The notes: generated by a model from the letters alone, not told the origin. 33,463 nt of DNA from Candidatus Latescibacterota bacterium (GCA_012271065.1 JAAXHE010000189.1:1-33463), one strand, 5' to 3'; positions 1 to 9,443 are shown, counted from the first letter of the stretch. Numbers and translations: made by a program.

Positions 1-51
1 GGCCACAATGGCTCGGCCTCGCCTGCGGAGCGACTTTATCAACGGACTGTT
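1..51 (-). repeat. Dispersed repeat A, copy 1
   Basis: Read on the minus strand, these 51 bases match 32594-32644 (plus strand) at 43 of 51 positions by hand count, without gaps. A third, partial copy lies at 14750-14786. The shared core reads roughly AACAGTC, then AAGTcGCTC, then GCAGGCgAGGC. All three copies sit outside genes or immediately before one. No protein is encoded here. The copy may continue to the left of the window. The family is not one I can name. Confidence 0.75.
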
Positions 52-64
52 GATTCCATTGAAC

Positions 65-102
65 CCAAAAGGACAGGGTACGTCCGTTCCCTGTCCTTTT
101 GG
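65..102. terminator. Perfect 14-bp hairpin upstream of queG
   Basis: Positions 65-78 and 89-102 are perfect inverted complements (CCAAAAGGACAGGG against its reverse complement) around a 10-nt loop. The right arm is followed by ACTTGTTT, a weak T-rich tail. It could terminate an upstream gene lying left of the window. It ends only 15 nt before the queG ATG, so it could also affect queG translation. The stem itself is certain; its role is inferred. Confidence 0.6.
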
Positions 103-117
103 ACTTGTTTGGCGGCC

Positions 118-1368
118 ATGGCGAAGAATTCGGAAACTGAACAGCAGAAATTGACCGCGCAGATCAAGCGAAAGGCGCGCGGGATGGGTTTCAGCCCCGT
201 GGGCGTCGCTCCTGCCGGGCCGCCTGACCACTGGGGCTTCTATCTGGACTGGCTGGCGAAGGGGTATGCGGGCCAGATGGCATATCTTGGCCGGAATCTC
301 GACCGTAGGTCGCATCCCGAACAGGTCCTTCCGGGCGCCAGAACGGTCCTCTGTGTGGGGATGAATTACGATCAGGAGAGAGGTGCGCCGCCCGACGGCG
401 AGCGGCCCCGGGGCAGGATCTCCAGGTATGCCAGGGGCGACGATTACCACGACCTGATGACCGCCCGGCTGAAAAGACTGCTGGAGTGGATTCAGACGCT
501 GGAGCCGGGGGTGAAAGGGCGGGTCTACGTCGACACGGGACCTGTCCTCGAGCGAGATTTTGCCGCCCGCGCCGGCATAGGGTGGTTCGGAAAGCACACC
601 AACCTCATTCATAAGCGCAGAGGTTCCTGGTTTTTTCTCGGCGAGATTCTGCTGACCGCGCCCTTGGTTTACGATCGTCCCGTTGCCGACCATTGCGGGA
701 CCTGCACGCTATGTATGGACGCCTGTCCCACCGATGCGATTCCACGGCCCTACGTACTGGATTCCAACCGGTGCATTTCGTACCTGACGATCGAATTGAA
801 GGGCGCGATTCCGAGACGTTATAGAGAGAAAATGGATGACTGGATCTACGGATGCGATATTTGCCAGGAAGTCTGTCCATGGAACCTTAAACAATCCAGG
901 CCTACCGCGGAGCCGGCGCTGAAAGCCCGTGCGGGTCTGGACGCGCCCGAACTCACCGCATTACTTGCCATGGACCAGACGGCTTTCAGCCGGAGATTTC
1001 GCGGGAGCCCGATCAAACGCGCCAAACGGCGCGGGTTGTTGCGCAACGCAGCCGTGGCTCTGGGCAATCGCGGCACGGTCGCCGATATTCCCGCATTGAC
1101 GACAGCGTTATCCGATGCCGAACCCCTCGTCCGCGGCCATGCGGCCTGGGCGCTCGGCCGCATCGGCGGGCCCGCAGCGCGCCGTGCGCTTTCAGAAGCC
1201 CGCGGCTCCGAGACGGACGCGGCCGTCCGCGACGAAATCGGACAGGCGGTGGACGAAATCGACCGGGGGACCGAACCAGGGGGACCCCGCAACCGCGCGC
1301 GGGAAGATCGCGAGACGTCCGAGGCGCACAGACATTCCGGAGTGCCGCATGCAGCTTCTCGACATTGA
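118..1368 (+). CDS. queG: Epoxyqueuosine reductase QueG with C-terminal HEAT repeats
   Basis: QueG is a cytoplasmic, cobalamin-dependent iron-sulfur enzyme that reduces epoxyqueuosine to queuosine in tRNA, the last step of Q synthesis. The 416-residue product has the conserved YVDTGPVLERDFA segment with the presumed catalytic Asp139. It has two [4Fe-4S] motifs: C193, C196, C199, C203 followed by P, and C246, C249, C253 followed by PWN. Residues around 300-385 form HEAT-like repeats, as in many full-length QueG proteins. The ATG at 118 is preferred; an in-frame TTG at 109 is possible. The last 20 bp overlap miaB, and the tail after about residue 388 is Arg-rich and looks non-conserved. The two genes are probably co-transcribed and both modify tRNA anticodon loops. 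Confidence 0.95.
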   Translation: MAKNSETEQQKLTAQIKRKARGMGFSPVGVAPAGPPDHWGFYLDWLAKGYAGQMAYLGRNLDRRSHPEQVLPGARTVLCVGMNYDQERGAPPDGERPRGRISRYARGDDYHDLMTARLKRLLEWIQTLEPGVKGRVYVDTGPVLERDFAARAGIGWFGKHTNLIHKRRGSWFFLGEILLTAPLVYDRPVADHCGTCTLCMDACPTDAIPRPYVLDSNRCISYLTIELKGAIPRRYREKMDDWIYGCDICQEVCPWNLKQSRPTAEPALKARAGLDAPELTALLAMDQTAFSRRFRGSPIKRAKRRGLLRNAAVALGNRGTVADIPALTTALSDAEPLVRGHAAWALGRIGGPAARRALSEARGSETDAAVRDEIGQAVDEIDRGTEPGGPRNRAREDRETSEAHRHSGVPHAASRH

Positions 1369-2725
1369 ACGCCGGTCGGACATTAACGCAGCGGTTGCCG
1401 TGGGCCAGCCCGGGTCCGGCGCGGCGCGCCGGGTCTTTATCGAAACCTACGGCTGTCAGATGAACGTGTCCGACACGGAACTCATGATGGGCGTACTGAA
1501 GAAGGCGGGATTCCGCCGGGCACTTGCCCTTGAAGACGCGGACGTCGTGCTGTTGAATACCTGCGCTATTCGAGAGCGTGCGGAGGAGCGGGTGGTGGGT
1601 CGTCTTTCGCAGCTCAGCCGGGTGAAACGGGCGCGACCGGATCTCGTTCTCGGCGTGAGCGGATGCATGGCCAAGCACCTTGCAGAGCAGCTTCTGGATA
1701 GACTTCCGTACGTGGACCTCGTCGTCGGGCCCGATTCCTATCGCCGCCTGCCCGAGCTGATCGGGGAAGCTGCCGGAAATCCCGCACTGGACGTACGGCT
1801 GGACCGGGGAGAGGACTATCTGGAACTCGATCCCGTTCGCCAGGAGGGTACCAACGCCTGGATCACGATCATGCGGGGATGCGACAAGTTCTGCACGTTC
1901 TGCATCGTGCCCTACGTGCGCGGTCGCGAGCGGAGCGTGCCCGCAGGCGACCTGCTGCGACAGGTGCGGTTGGCTGCGTCGGAAGGATTCCAGGAAGTAA
2001 CCCTGCTCGGTCAGACCGTAAACTCCTATCATGACGGAGAAAACGATTTTGCCGACCTCCTGAAGATGGTTGCCAGCGTGGAGGGTATACGCAGGATTCG
2101 CTTTACGTCGCCGCATCCAAGCGATTTTTCGGACAAACTGATCGGTACCATCGCGGAAGAGAGCAAGATCTGCCGATTCATCCACCTGCCGGTCCAGTCC
2201 GGTTCCGACAGGGTCCTTGAGGCTATGAAGCGGACCTATTCATCCGGCCGGTACGTCGACCTGGTCGACCGCCTGCGCTCAGCCCTGCCGGGGCTCTGTT
2301 TGTCCACGGATGTCATCGTCGGATTCCCCGGCGAGGAAGAATCGGACTTCGAGTCGACCATGGCGCTGATGAGACACGTTCGGTACGATTCGGCCTTTAT
2401 GTTCAAATATTCGCCTCGGAAGGGTACGGTGGCCTACCGGGAGATTCCCGATACGGTGCCGGAGACCGAGAAATCGCGGCGGCTCCAGGCCGTAATCGCC
2501 CAGCAGACGGGAATCGCCGGCGAGATCAACCGTCGTTATGTCGGACGCCTGCAGGAGGTGCTCGTGGAGGGCGACGCGCGGCGCGGCAAGGGACAGGCAG
2601 TAGGAAAGTCGGACGGATTCAAGACGGTCGTGTTCCCAAGGGACGGTATCAGGACCAATACATTTGTGGATGTCAGAATCACCGACGCGACGTCTCACAC
2701 GCTGATCGGTCGGCCCGAATACTAA
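1349..2725 (+). CDS. miaB: tRNA-2-methylthio-N6-dimethylallyladenosine synthase MiaB
   Basis: MiaB is a radical-SAM methylthiotransferase that adds a methylthio group at C2 of i6A37 in tRNAs reading codons that start with U. The 458-residue product has an N-terminal UPF0004 domain with cysteines at 36 (ETYGCQMN), 72 (NTCAIRE) and 106 (SGCMAKH), which bind the auxiliary cluster. The radical-SAM triad is C178-x3-C182-x2-C185, and a TRAM domain forms the last ~70 residues. The ATG at 1349 lies inside the end of queG. An in-frame frame extends further upstream, but homology begins at VFIETYGCQ, so the longer start is rejected. A shorter GTG start near residue 18 is possible. MiaB rather than RimO or MtaB is favoured by the CDKFCTFCIVPYVRGRERS segment. 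Confidence 0.95.
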   Translation: MQLLDIERRSDINAAVAVGQPGSGAARRVFIETYGCQMNVSDTELMMGVLKKAGFRRALALEDADVVLLNTCAIRERAEERVVGRLSQLSRVKRARPDLVLGVSGCMAKHLAEQLLDRLPYVDLVVGPDSYRRLPELIGEAAGNPALDVRLDRGEDYLELDPVRQEGTNAWITIMRGCDKFCTFCIVPYVRGRERSVPAGDLLRQVRLAASEGFQEVTLLGQTVNSYHDGENDFADLLKMVASVEGIRRIRFTSPHPSDFSDKLIGTIAEESKICRFIHLPVQSGSDRVLEAMKRTYSSGRYVDLVDRLRSALPGLCLSTDVIVGFPGEEESDFESTMALMRHVRYDSAFMFKYSPRKGTVAYREIPDTVPETEKSRRLQAVIAQQTGIAGEINRRYVGRLQEVLVEGDARRGKGQAVGKSDGFKTVVFPRDGIRTNTFVDVRITDATSHTLIGRPEY

Positions 2726-2771
2726 GAAGCGGAGCGCGACCTGGTAAGCGACGTCCTGCCGGCAAGACATT

Positions 2772-3659
2772 ATGTTTCTGCAAATTGAAAACCAGAACCC
2801 GAGAAGAAACCGCCGTTTGCCGGACTGGTTCCGTGTGCCTGCGCCCGGCAACGCAGGATACCGGGAATTAAAGCGCCTCATGCGTGAACTGGACCTTCAC
2901 ACCGTTTGCGAGAGCGCGAAGTGTCCGAATATTGGTGAATGCTGGGGCGCGGGTACGGCTACGTTCATGATTCTGGGAGACATCTGTACTCGCAGTTGCG
3001 GGTTTTGCGCGGTAAAAACCGGACGGCCGCAAGGTCTCGACACAGATGAACCCGTCAGGGTTGCCGAGGCCGTTGTGCGGCTGGGTTTGAGACACGCCGT
3101 TGTGACTTCGGTTAACCGTGACGAATTGCCGGACGGAGGCGCGTCGATTTTCGCGGCGACCATCCGGGAAATCCGCCGGCTGCGTCCCGAGACACGGGTG
3201 GAGGTACTGATTCCGGATTTTCAGGGAAACTGGCCGGCGCTCGATACCGTGATGTCGGCCGGCCCCGACATTCTGAATCACAACGTGGAGACGCCTCCCA
3301 GGCTCTATCGCCTGATGCGTCCGCAGGCGAACTACGCCCAATCCCTCGAATTGCTGCGCCGCGCTGGAATCACCAATCCAGGTATCCCGACGAAGTCCGG
3401 CATCATGGTCGGCGCGGGCGAAACCGTGGAAGAGGTGTATCAGACCATCGACGACATTGCCGAACAGGGGACGGCAATTCTCACGGTGGGTCAATATCTG
3501 CAGCCTTCTCCGGCGCACGTTTCCATTTCCAGATTCTACCGACCGGAAGAATTCGAGAACATCCGGCTTTTTGCGGAGATGCGAGGATTCCGGCACGTGG
3601 AATCGGGTCCGCTTGTACGGAGTTCATACCACGCCGCAAGCCAGGTCGTTGCAGGATGA
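2772..3659 (+). CDS. lipA: Lipoyl synthase LipA
   Basis: LipA is a radical-SAM enzyme that inserts two sulfurs into octanoyl groups on lipoyl-domain proteins such as the 2-oxoacid dehydrogenases and glycine cleavage H protein. The 295-residue length is typical. The auxiliary cluster motif C46-x4-C51-x5-C57 ([12 protein letters not shown]) and the radical-SAM motif C72-x3-C76-x2-C79 are intact. The C-terminal RSSYHA, whose Ser ligates the sacrificed auxiliary cluster, is present. The gene follows miaB by 46 bp, so co-transcription is plausible. The Shine-Dalgarno sequence is weak. No lipB or lipoate ligase lies in the window. Confidence 0.97.
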   Translation: MFLQIENQNPRRNRRLPDWFRVPAPGNAGYRELKRLMRELDLHTVCESAKCPNIGECWGAGTATFMILGDICTRSCGFCAVKTGRPQGLDTDEPVRVAEAVVRLGLRHAVVTSVNRDELPDGGASIFAATIREIRRLRPETRVEVLIPDFQGNWPALDTVMSAGPDILNHNVETPPRLYRLMRPQANYAQSLELLRRAGITNPGIPTKSGIMVGAGETVEEVYQTIDDIAEQGTAILTVGQYLQPSPAHVSISRFYRPEEFENIRLFAEMRGFRHVESGPLVRSSYHAASQVVAG

Positions 3660-3750
3660 GCCCGTGTTCAAATTGAATCGATGGCGTCCGAAGGGCCGGG
3701 GCCGCGCCGCTCAGACCGGCCGGGAACGCGACGGACGAAACCCGAGGTTT

Positions 3751-4056
3751 ATGCGGGTGGCTTCGATGAATGAAATCCCGCCCGGCACCGGCAAACTCGT
3801 CACGATGATGGGCCGCGAGATCGGGCTGTTCAACGTGGGCGGCAGAATCGAGGCGATTGACAATACCTGTCCACACAACCAGCGACCCATCGGGACCGAC
3901 GGGATCACAGGCGGCACGGTGACCTGTTTCTGGCACAACCTGACGTTCGATCTTGAATCGGGCGCCTGTACCGAGGCGCCTCATTTCAGAATCACGAAAT
4001 ACCCCGTACGCGTCCGGAAGCAGGAGATCTACGTGTCAACAGACCCAGGGGCCTGA
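3751..4056 (+). CDS. Small Rieske-type [2Fe-2S] ferredoxin
   Basis: The product is a soluble Rieske ferredoxin of the NirD/BphF type, about 101 residues from ATG 3751. Cluster ligands are C40-x-H42 (CPH) and C59-x2-H62 (CFWH). It should carry electrons in the cytoplasm; the partner is unknown. GAGG lies just upstream of ATG 3751. A GTG at 3664, five bases after the lipA stop, would add 29 basic, poorly conserved residues and is the alternative start. Its position behind lipA suggests co-transcription. Whether it serves lipoyl synthase or an unrelated oxygenase cannot be told from sequence. Confidence 0.85.
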   Translation: MRVASMNEIPPGTGKLVTMMGREIGLFNVGGRIEAIDNTCPHNQRPIGTDGITGGTVTCFWHNLTFDLESGACTEAPHFRITKYPVRVRKQEIYVSTDPGA

Positions 4057-4078
4057 GGTCTTGCCGGGCGGTTTGGGA

Positions 4079-4107
4079 TTGACTTGAATATTGGAGTTCG
4101 ATAAATT
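4079..4107 (+). promoter_or_regulatory. Sigma70-like promoter for the GWxTD gene
   Basis: TTGACT (4079-4084; 5 of 6 to consensus) and TAAATT (4102-4107; 4 of 6) are separated by exactly 17 bp, so transcription would start near 4114. The resulting ~80-nt leader contains a GC-rich hairpin: CGCCC plus GAG at 4138-4145 pairs with CTC plus GGGCG at 4151-4159, with one bulged base. Confidence 0.6.
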
Positions 4108-4194
4108 GCCTGTTTCGGCCCGGGAAGGTTAGCCCTTCGCCCGAGGGATACTCCGGGCGGCGAATGAGTCCCATCAATCTCGGAGACGTGGGAA

Positions 4195-5571
4195 ATGAGA
4201 AATAAGGATCGGCTTTGGATAGGCGTCCTGCTGTTTGCGGGCGTTATGCTCCTGGGCGCAAAGGGGCGCGGTGCCGAGGCGGAGCCCCTGGATCTGCCGT
4301 TTATAGGCGAAGGAGATCTGGCGTTCTTCACCGACACCGCGGGATTCCAGGCGTCTGTGGGGTTCACCCGACAGGAAATCTACGTCCTGCTGGACGCGAG
4401 TCAGTTGAAATTCAGGCGAAAGAGAAAACGATATGAAGCAGAAATGGAACTATCCGTCTCGCTGACCGATTCCGGGGGCGTCGTCGTCAACCAGGAAACC
4501 TGGAAGCGGAAGGTCTGGGTTGAAAACGCCGACGACGTCGAAGGCGCGGGACTGCCCTTTCGCGACATGATCGGATTCGATCTGAAGCCGGGCGCCTATC
4601 GAATGACCCTTTCAATTCGGGATCTCAAAGAGAAAAAGAACGGCGTGGCGAAAGGAGACCTGCGGGTCCGGGATTTCGAGGAGCAGACATTGAAATCCAG
4701 CGATCTCCTGTTCGCATCGGGTCTGTCCAGAACAGGCGCCGAAGACAGGTTTTCGAGGTACGGATGGCAGGTGACGCCCAACGTCACCCGGACCTATCCC
4801 GCCGGCGGGGATATCGAAGTCTATTTCGAGATCTATCAACTCTCAGCCCCAGTCGAGGGCGCTGACAATACGTTTCTGCTGGGTTACAGCCTGCTGGATA
4901 CCGCCGGCGCGGTGGTGGCGAAGTTTGCCGAGCAGCGACTGATGAAGCCGGGTACCAGCGCAGTAAAAACTGAGATCTTCAGTACCGGAGACCTGCCTCC
5001 GGACCGGTACTTTTTCCAGGTCGAGGCCCTGGATCGGAGCAATCGCGCCGTCCACAGGATGAGACGGATGATTTCCCTGGCGCGGCAGCAGGAAGTCGTG
5101 GAATTGACACAGGAGGAAAAGGAAAATATCCGGTATTACAGGGATATCCGATATATCGCCAGGGGTTCGCAGTGGAAGGAATACAGGAAACTGAAGAATC
5201 GACGGGACCAGATGACGTTTCTGAAGGCGTTCTGGAAGGAACTGGATCCAACGCCTGCGACCGACGAAAACGAGCGCCTGATCCAGCACATCTTTCGAAT
5301 GCGCTTTGCGGAGAACAACTACGCCGCCGGCCGGGGCAAGCGCGGGTCGGATACGGATAAGGGTCGAATCTACATCAAGTTTGGCGAACCGAGCGATATT
5401 CAGTACAACCTGGCGGCGTCTAACGAAAAGCCGTTTGAGGTCTGGACTTACGAAGAACAGCGGGGTGTCAGATTCATCTTCGTGGATCGACGTGGCGCCG
5501 GAGTCTTCGAGCTTGTTCACTCCACGCATCCGGCGGAAACGTATAATCCGAATTGGCGGCTGATGGAGTAG
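4195..5571 (+). CDS. Exported GWxTD-domain protein
   Basis: The 458-residue product starts with a Sec signal peptide (hydrophobic residues ~8-21, cleavage probably near GAEA). A beta-rich middle resembles the sandwich domains of this family. A C-terminal GWxTD domain (TIGR03514 type) covers about residues 320-455. The signature GWxTD is changed: here it reads GSDTD, followed by the conserved KGRIYIKFGEPSDI and later EVWTYEEQ. The function of the family is unknown; it is typical of Gemmatimonadota, Latescibacterota and other FCB-type bacteria. It has its own promoter at 4079 and an ATG preceded by a purine-rich GTGGGAA. It is probably periplasmic or attached to the envelope. Confidence 0.85.
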   Translation: MRNKDRLWIGVLLFAGVMLLGAKGRGAEAEPLDLPFIGEGDLAFFTDTAGFQASVGFTRQEIYVLLDASQLKFRRKRKRYEAEMELSVSLTDSGGVVVNQETWKRKVWVENADDVEGAGLPFRDMIGFDLKPGAYRMTLSIRDLKEKKNGVAKGDLRVRDFEEQTLKSSDLLFASGLSRTGAEDRFSRYGWQVTPNVTRTYPAGGDIEVYFEIYQLSAPVEGADNTFLLGYSLLDTAGAVVAKFAEQRLMKPGTSAVKTEIFSTGDLPPDRYFFQVEALDRSNRAVHRMRRMISLARQQEVVELTQEEKENIRYYRDIRYIARGSQWKEYRKLKNRRDQMTFLKAFWKELDPTPATDENERLIQHIFRMRFAENNYAAGRGKRGSDTDKGRIYIKFGEPSDIQYNLAASNEKPFEVWTYEEQRGVRFIFVDRRGAGVFELVHSTHPAETYNPNWRLME

Positions 5572-5665
5572 CGCCCGGCATGTGGCCGGGAACCTCGGGG
5601 ACGGTGCTGTCCAGGGTTCGCGGGATTTACTGACTCCGGGCGCGGAACCATCCAGGGGAATCGCA

Positions 5666-8600
5666 GTGGATCCAAGATTTCTCCAGGAAGAAGGCGTTGG
5701 GATCTTCACCGGCAATGAGCTCATTGTCAAGGGCGGTCTGGAGCACCGCATGGGTATGCTTACCGGTTACCCCGGTTCTCCGGTCGCAGAGGTCTTCGAT
5801 GCCGCGGAGCGCATCAAGGAACTGCTGGTGGAGCAGGGCGTGGTGGTGCAGATCGCCAACAACGAAGCACTCAGCGCCGCGCGGCTGAACGGTTCCCAGA
5901 TGACGCCCGTGCGCGCAATGGCGGTGATGAAGAGCGTGGGCGCCCACGTTGCTTCCGACGGGCTCGCGCTCGGCAATATGGCGGGGACGGCGCCTGGTGG
6001 CGCAGCGGTGGCCGTGTTCGGCGACGATACGTGGTCGGAGGGCACACAGGTTCCCGCCGATTCGCGGTTTATCGCAAAGCATCTGTACATGCCCATTCTG
6101 GAGCCGAGTACGTTCCAGGAGGTCAAGGACTGGATCGGTGTCGCGTTCGACCTATCGGAAAAGACCCGCCTCTATGTGGCCTATCTCATTACCTCCAACC
6201 AGGCGGACGGCGGGGGCACCGTTACCGTGGCGCCGAATCGTTTTCCCGACCTCACGCCGCACGCGCCCGTAACGATCGACAGCGGGTCGATCCCTCTCGA
6301 CGACAGGGTGATCATACCCCCAAGCACCGCCATCAAGGAGGAAGACGTACTCCACAGACGGATGCCGGAATTGCTGGGGTACGCCCGCGAATACAACCTC
6401 AACCGCATTCTGTATAGGCCTGCTTCGGGGAAGAGACGCATCGGCTTCATCAGTTCCAGCCTCGCCTATTGCTATCTGGAGCATGTGATGAACATGCTGG
6501 GGCTGGAAGGCAGCATACCCATTCTGAAATATGGCCTGACGTATCCGATAGACCCGGAACTCCTGAGTACCTTCGTGGGATTCGTCGACGATATATACGT
6601 TGTGGAAGAAAAGCGGGGGTTCCTGGAGGGGCAGGTTACGGCCGCGCTTCAGGGATTGCATCAGGATGGAGAAATCGGGCCGTTCCGTATCTGGGGCAAG
6701 CGTTTTCCTAACGGTCAACCGGGCTTTCCGGACAGCAAGGGAATGAACCCGTCCATCCTGCTCAAGGCGCTCGCGCCCGTCTTGCTGGATCTGGACGATC
6801 CCGCGATATCCGTCGACTGCGAGCGGATCCTGTCGGAGGTCGCCCTCGTCGATGAAACGGCCGGCTACCAGGTGCAGGCGGCCGTACGTACTCCCTCCTT
6901 CTGTCCGGGTTGTCCGCATCGGGATTCCGCAAGCGTGCTCAATCGCGTCATCGACGATTTCAGCAGTGCGGAGTATATGCAGAAACACCATCAAAGAGAT
7001 ACGGCCGACCTGGTTTTTCACGGTGATATCGGTTGTTATTCCCTGTTGAAATACAAGCCCTTCGACCGGCTGATGCACAACTTGTCCGGGATGGGGCTGG
7101 GCGGCGGCACGGGAGCCGGGATCGATCCCTATATTGACAACAAGCAGCTTGTCTTCATGGGAGATTCGACATTTTTTCACAGCGGAATGGCGGCGATATC
7201 CGATTCGATAAAGCACGGGCAGGACATTACCTACGTCATTCTTGACAATAAGACAACGGCAATGACCGGCCACCAGCCCACGCCCGGCGTTGACGTGGAT
7301 ATTCTGGGCAAGCCGACGTTCGCCCAGGATATTGAACATGTTGTGCGGGGCATGGCGGGCGACGGCGACAGCGTCTTTATCGCGAGGATGAATCCGGCGG
7401 AACGAGCGCCTTACAGGCAGACACTGGAACGCGCGCTGCTGAAGGATGGTGTCAAGATCGTTATTGCCGACAAGGAATGCGGGATCACGTTCCACCGCAG
7501 GCAGCGCGCGATGCAGAACGAGATCGTTCAGGATACAGGATACCTGCCGGAGGAACGTCACATCAACATTACGCCGGAGGTCTGCGAATATTGCCTTGAA
7601 TGCACACGGGCGACCGGATGCAGCGGATTGACGGTGGAGGAGACGTTGCACGGTCCCAAAATTGCCACCGATCTCTCCCTGTGTGTGTCGGACGGCGCCT
7701 GCACGAGGGTGACCGTTTCGAATGGCGATGGCACCTGCCCGTCGTTCGAGGAGGTAATCATTACACGCAGCCGCCCGGCGGAAAGACAGACGGAAGCCAT
7801 CGACCTGTCGGATTTGCCGCCGCCGGAAGTGAAAACCTTCGACGCCACCTGGTACGCGTACATTGCCGGGGTGGGCGGCATGGGCATCAATACCATCGCG
7901 GCGATTCTCTCCGTGGCAGGCGCACGGCAGGGCTATGCCGTTCGATTCACGAACAAAAAGGGGCTGGCCATCCGAAACGGGGCCGTATACTCCCACGTGA
8001 GTTTTGCGAAGGGTGACCGCGTCATTTCACAGATTACCCCCTACGGCCATGCCGATCTGCTTCTTGGCCTGGATATCCTGGAGGCGGTGCGAGGTCTGGA
8101 ATCGATGGGTAACGGGCGCGTCGCCAGCCCGAGACATACGTCCGCGGTAGTGGAGACGGGGAAGCGGCACACGGTACTTACGCTTACCGGCCAGGACGAA
8201 TTCGATACGGCTGAAATGGAGGGGGTGCTCAAACGCCATACGAAGCCCGAGGGTTATTTCGGGATGGACCTGGGGGAGATCTCCGAGCGTTTCCTGGGCA
8301 ACAAGATCTACGCGAACAGCATCCTTCTCGGGGTGGCCTATCAGCGGGGCGTGTTGCCGCTGGATCTGGAAAACATTACGTGGTCGATGCGGCGCAACAT
8401 CAAACGCAGCGACCTCGAACCCAATTTGAAAGCCTTCGATCTCGGCCGCAAGATCGCCATCGAACCGGAAGTCGTCGCGCTGGAGAAACCTTCGCTTTCT
8501 TGCAACGAACTGATCGAAGACAAGGCCGGGATTCTGGAACGCGGAAAGGGCGGGAAAGCGAGGTCCGCGTACCTGGAACTGACGGCCGACGTGGCGTTGT

Positions 8601-9271
8601 TGGGCCTTGCCGAAGAGGATCGTCTGCAGTTCGCCCTGGGTGTGTACGATCTGATGCAGTGGGGCGGCGCGGAGTACGCCGGAAGTTACGTACGGCGGGT
8701 GCGCAAGGTGTACGAAAAGGATCGGCCGGAGGAGGAGTACGAAGCCACCCGCGCGGTTATCAGATACCTGCCACGCGTGATGGCCTACAAGGACGAAGTG
8801 TACGTCGCACATCTGTTGACAAGCGAAGAGAAATACCTGCGCGATCGCGAGCGATACAACGTGTGCGCAGAGCGCGGTGACCGGATTTCGTATCGCCACT
8901 TCAACCGGGGTAATTTCAATATCCTCGGGTTCAACGTCTATCTCAAGCTGACCACCCGGGACTGGATGCTGAAGCTGATGAAGCGTATGAAATTCCTGCG
9001 CAAGCTGATGCCGTCGTGGCATACGGAGGAGAAGGCTTACCGCGACTGGTATATCGATTTTGTCGATCGGTTCGAATTCGATCACCAGGAGAGGTACGGA
9101 GACTACGTGCGGTTGTTCCGGATGCCTGACGAGGTGCGCGGATATCGTGAGGTGATCCGTCCCAAGATCGAAGCAGCGTATCAGGCTGCGGCGGCGATGA
9201 TGGACGGCAACGGACGCCCCCGGTCTACCGAACCCTATCTTTCGATTGAGCCCGTTGTCGAACAGGTCTGA
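5666..9271 (+). CDS. Single-chain indolepyruvate:ferredoxin oxidoreductase family protein
   Basis: This family oxidatively decarboxylates aryl-pyruvates or other 2-oxoacids to acyl-CoA with thiamine pyrophosphate and Fe-S clusters, reducing ferredoxin. The ~1,201-residue chain fuses parts that are separate in archaeal IorA/IorB. A pyrimidine-binding domain has TGYPGSPVAEV and the presumed catalytic E67 (NNEALSAA). CPGCPHRD has C413 and C416. The TPP-binding half has GDSTFFHSG and DNKTTAMTGHQPTPG near 499-535. Next is a Cys-rich [4Fe-4S] segment from C640 (CEYCLEC), spaced irregularly. The gamma-type domain starts at GVGGMGINT (~735), and a long C-terminal domain of DUF6537 type follows. GTG 5666 is chosen because GGGGA precedes it; a GTG at 5582 would add 28 unconserved residues. 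The exact substrate is uncertain. Confidence 0.9.
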   Translation: MDPRFLQEEGVGIFTGNELIVKGGLEHRMGMLTGYPGSPVAEVFDAAERIKELLVEQGVVVQIANNEALSAARLNGSQMTPVRAMAVMKSVGAHVASDGLALGNMAGTAPGGAAVAVFGDDTWSEGTQVPADSRFIAKHLYMPILEPSTFQEVKDWIGVAFDLSEKTRLYVAYLITSNQADGGGTVTVAPNRFPDLTPHAPVTIDSGSIPLDDRVIIPPSTAIKEEDVLHRRMPELLGYAREYNLNRILYRPASGKRRIGFISSSLAYCYLEHVMNMLGLEGSIPILKYGLTYPIDPELLSTFVGFVDDIYVVEEKRGFLEGQVTAALQGLHQDGEIGPFRIWGKRFPNGQPGFPDSKGMNPSILLKALAPVLLDLDDPAISVDCERILSEVALVDETAGYQVQAAVRTPSFCPGCPHRDSASVLNRVIDDFSSAEYMQKHHQRDTADLVFHGDIGCYSLLKYKPFDRLMHNLSGMGLGGGTGAGIDPYIDNKQLVFMGDSTFFHSGMAAISDSIKHGQDITYVILDNKTTAMTGHQPTPGVDVDILGKPTFAQDIEHVVRGMAGDGDSVFIARMNPAERAPYRQTLERALLKDGVKIVIADKECGITFHRRQRAMQNEIVQDTGYLPEERHINITPEVCEYCLECTRATGCSGLTVEETLHGPKIATDLSLCVSDGACTRVTVSNGDGTCPSFEEVIITRSRPAERQTEAIDLSDLPPPEVKTFDATWYAYIAGVGGMGINTIAAILSVAGARQGYAVRFTNKKGLAIRNGAVYSHVSFAKGDRVISQITPYGHADLLLGLDILEAVRGLESMGNGRVASPRHTSAVVETGKRHTVLTLTGQDEFDTAEMEGVLKRHTKPEGYFGMDLGEISERFLGNKIYANSILLGVAYQRGVLPLDLENITWSMRRNIKRSDLEPNLKAFDLGRKIAIEPEVVALEKPSLSCNELIEDKAGILERGKGGKARSAYLELTADVALLGLAEEDRLQFALGVYDLMQWGGAEYAGSYVRRVRKVYEKDRPEEEYEATRAVIRYLPRVMAYKDEVYVAHLLTSEEKYLRDRERYNVCAERGDRISYRHFNRGNFNILGFNVYLKLTTRDWMLKLMKRMKFLRKLMPSWHTEEKAYRDWYIDFVDRFEFDHQERYGDYVRLFRMPDEVRGYREVIRPKIEAAYQAAAAMMDGNGRPRSTEPYLSIEPVVEQV

Positions 9272-9278
9272 TTCTAAT

Positions 9279-9303
9279 AAGCTGTTTTAAAATTACCGGT
9301 GAG
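9279..9303 (+). repeat. Short repeat B, copy 1
   Basis: AAGCTGTtTTAAAATTaCC at 9279 recurs as AAGCTGTcTTAAAATTcCC at 33439. The sequence after it (ggtgag here, agcggt there) is similar with a small offset. It starts 7 bp after the stop of the oxidoreductase gene. The full boundaries cannot be set because the other copy is cut by the window end. Confidence 0.5.
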
Positions 9304-9377
9304 TTCCCGAGCGTGAGCGAAAAAGTGGCGGTTAAGAGGCACGAGGGGCGCGCGGCGGTCTCACGGCGTTTGTCAGT

Positions 9378-9429
9378 GTTCTGTCCGGGAAACCGGTTGC
9401 CGAATGGTTGGAAATTTTTGGGACGGGAC
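9378..9429. repeat. Palindromic MITE/REP-like element C, 52-bp short form
   Basis: The ends read GTTCTGTCC and, on the other side, GGGACGGGAC. Reverse-complemented, the first 29 bases match the left end of the 180-bp element at 32411 in 25 of 29 positions, and the last nine (GGACAGAAC) match its right end exactly. It therefore looks like the same element without its centre. It lies 14 bp upstream of the Gfo/Idh start codon and could form a hairpin in that leader. Confidence 0.65.
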
Positions 9430-9443
9430 ACCGGGAAGGGGAT

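Noticed and set aside
1115..1348. Longer N-terminus for miaB
   Set aside because: It overlaps the HEAT region of queG and is not conserved.
3457..3750. Long N-terminal extension of the Rieske protein
   Set aside because: It overlaps lipA in another frame, and Rieske homology begins later.
6152..7996. Minus-strand open frame of 614 codons
   Set aside because: Lies opposite the indolepyruvate oxidoreductase gene; no motif or start signal.
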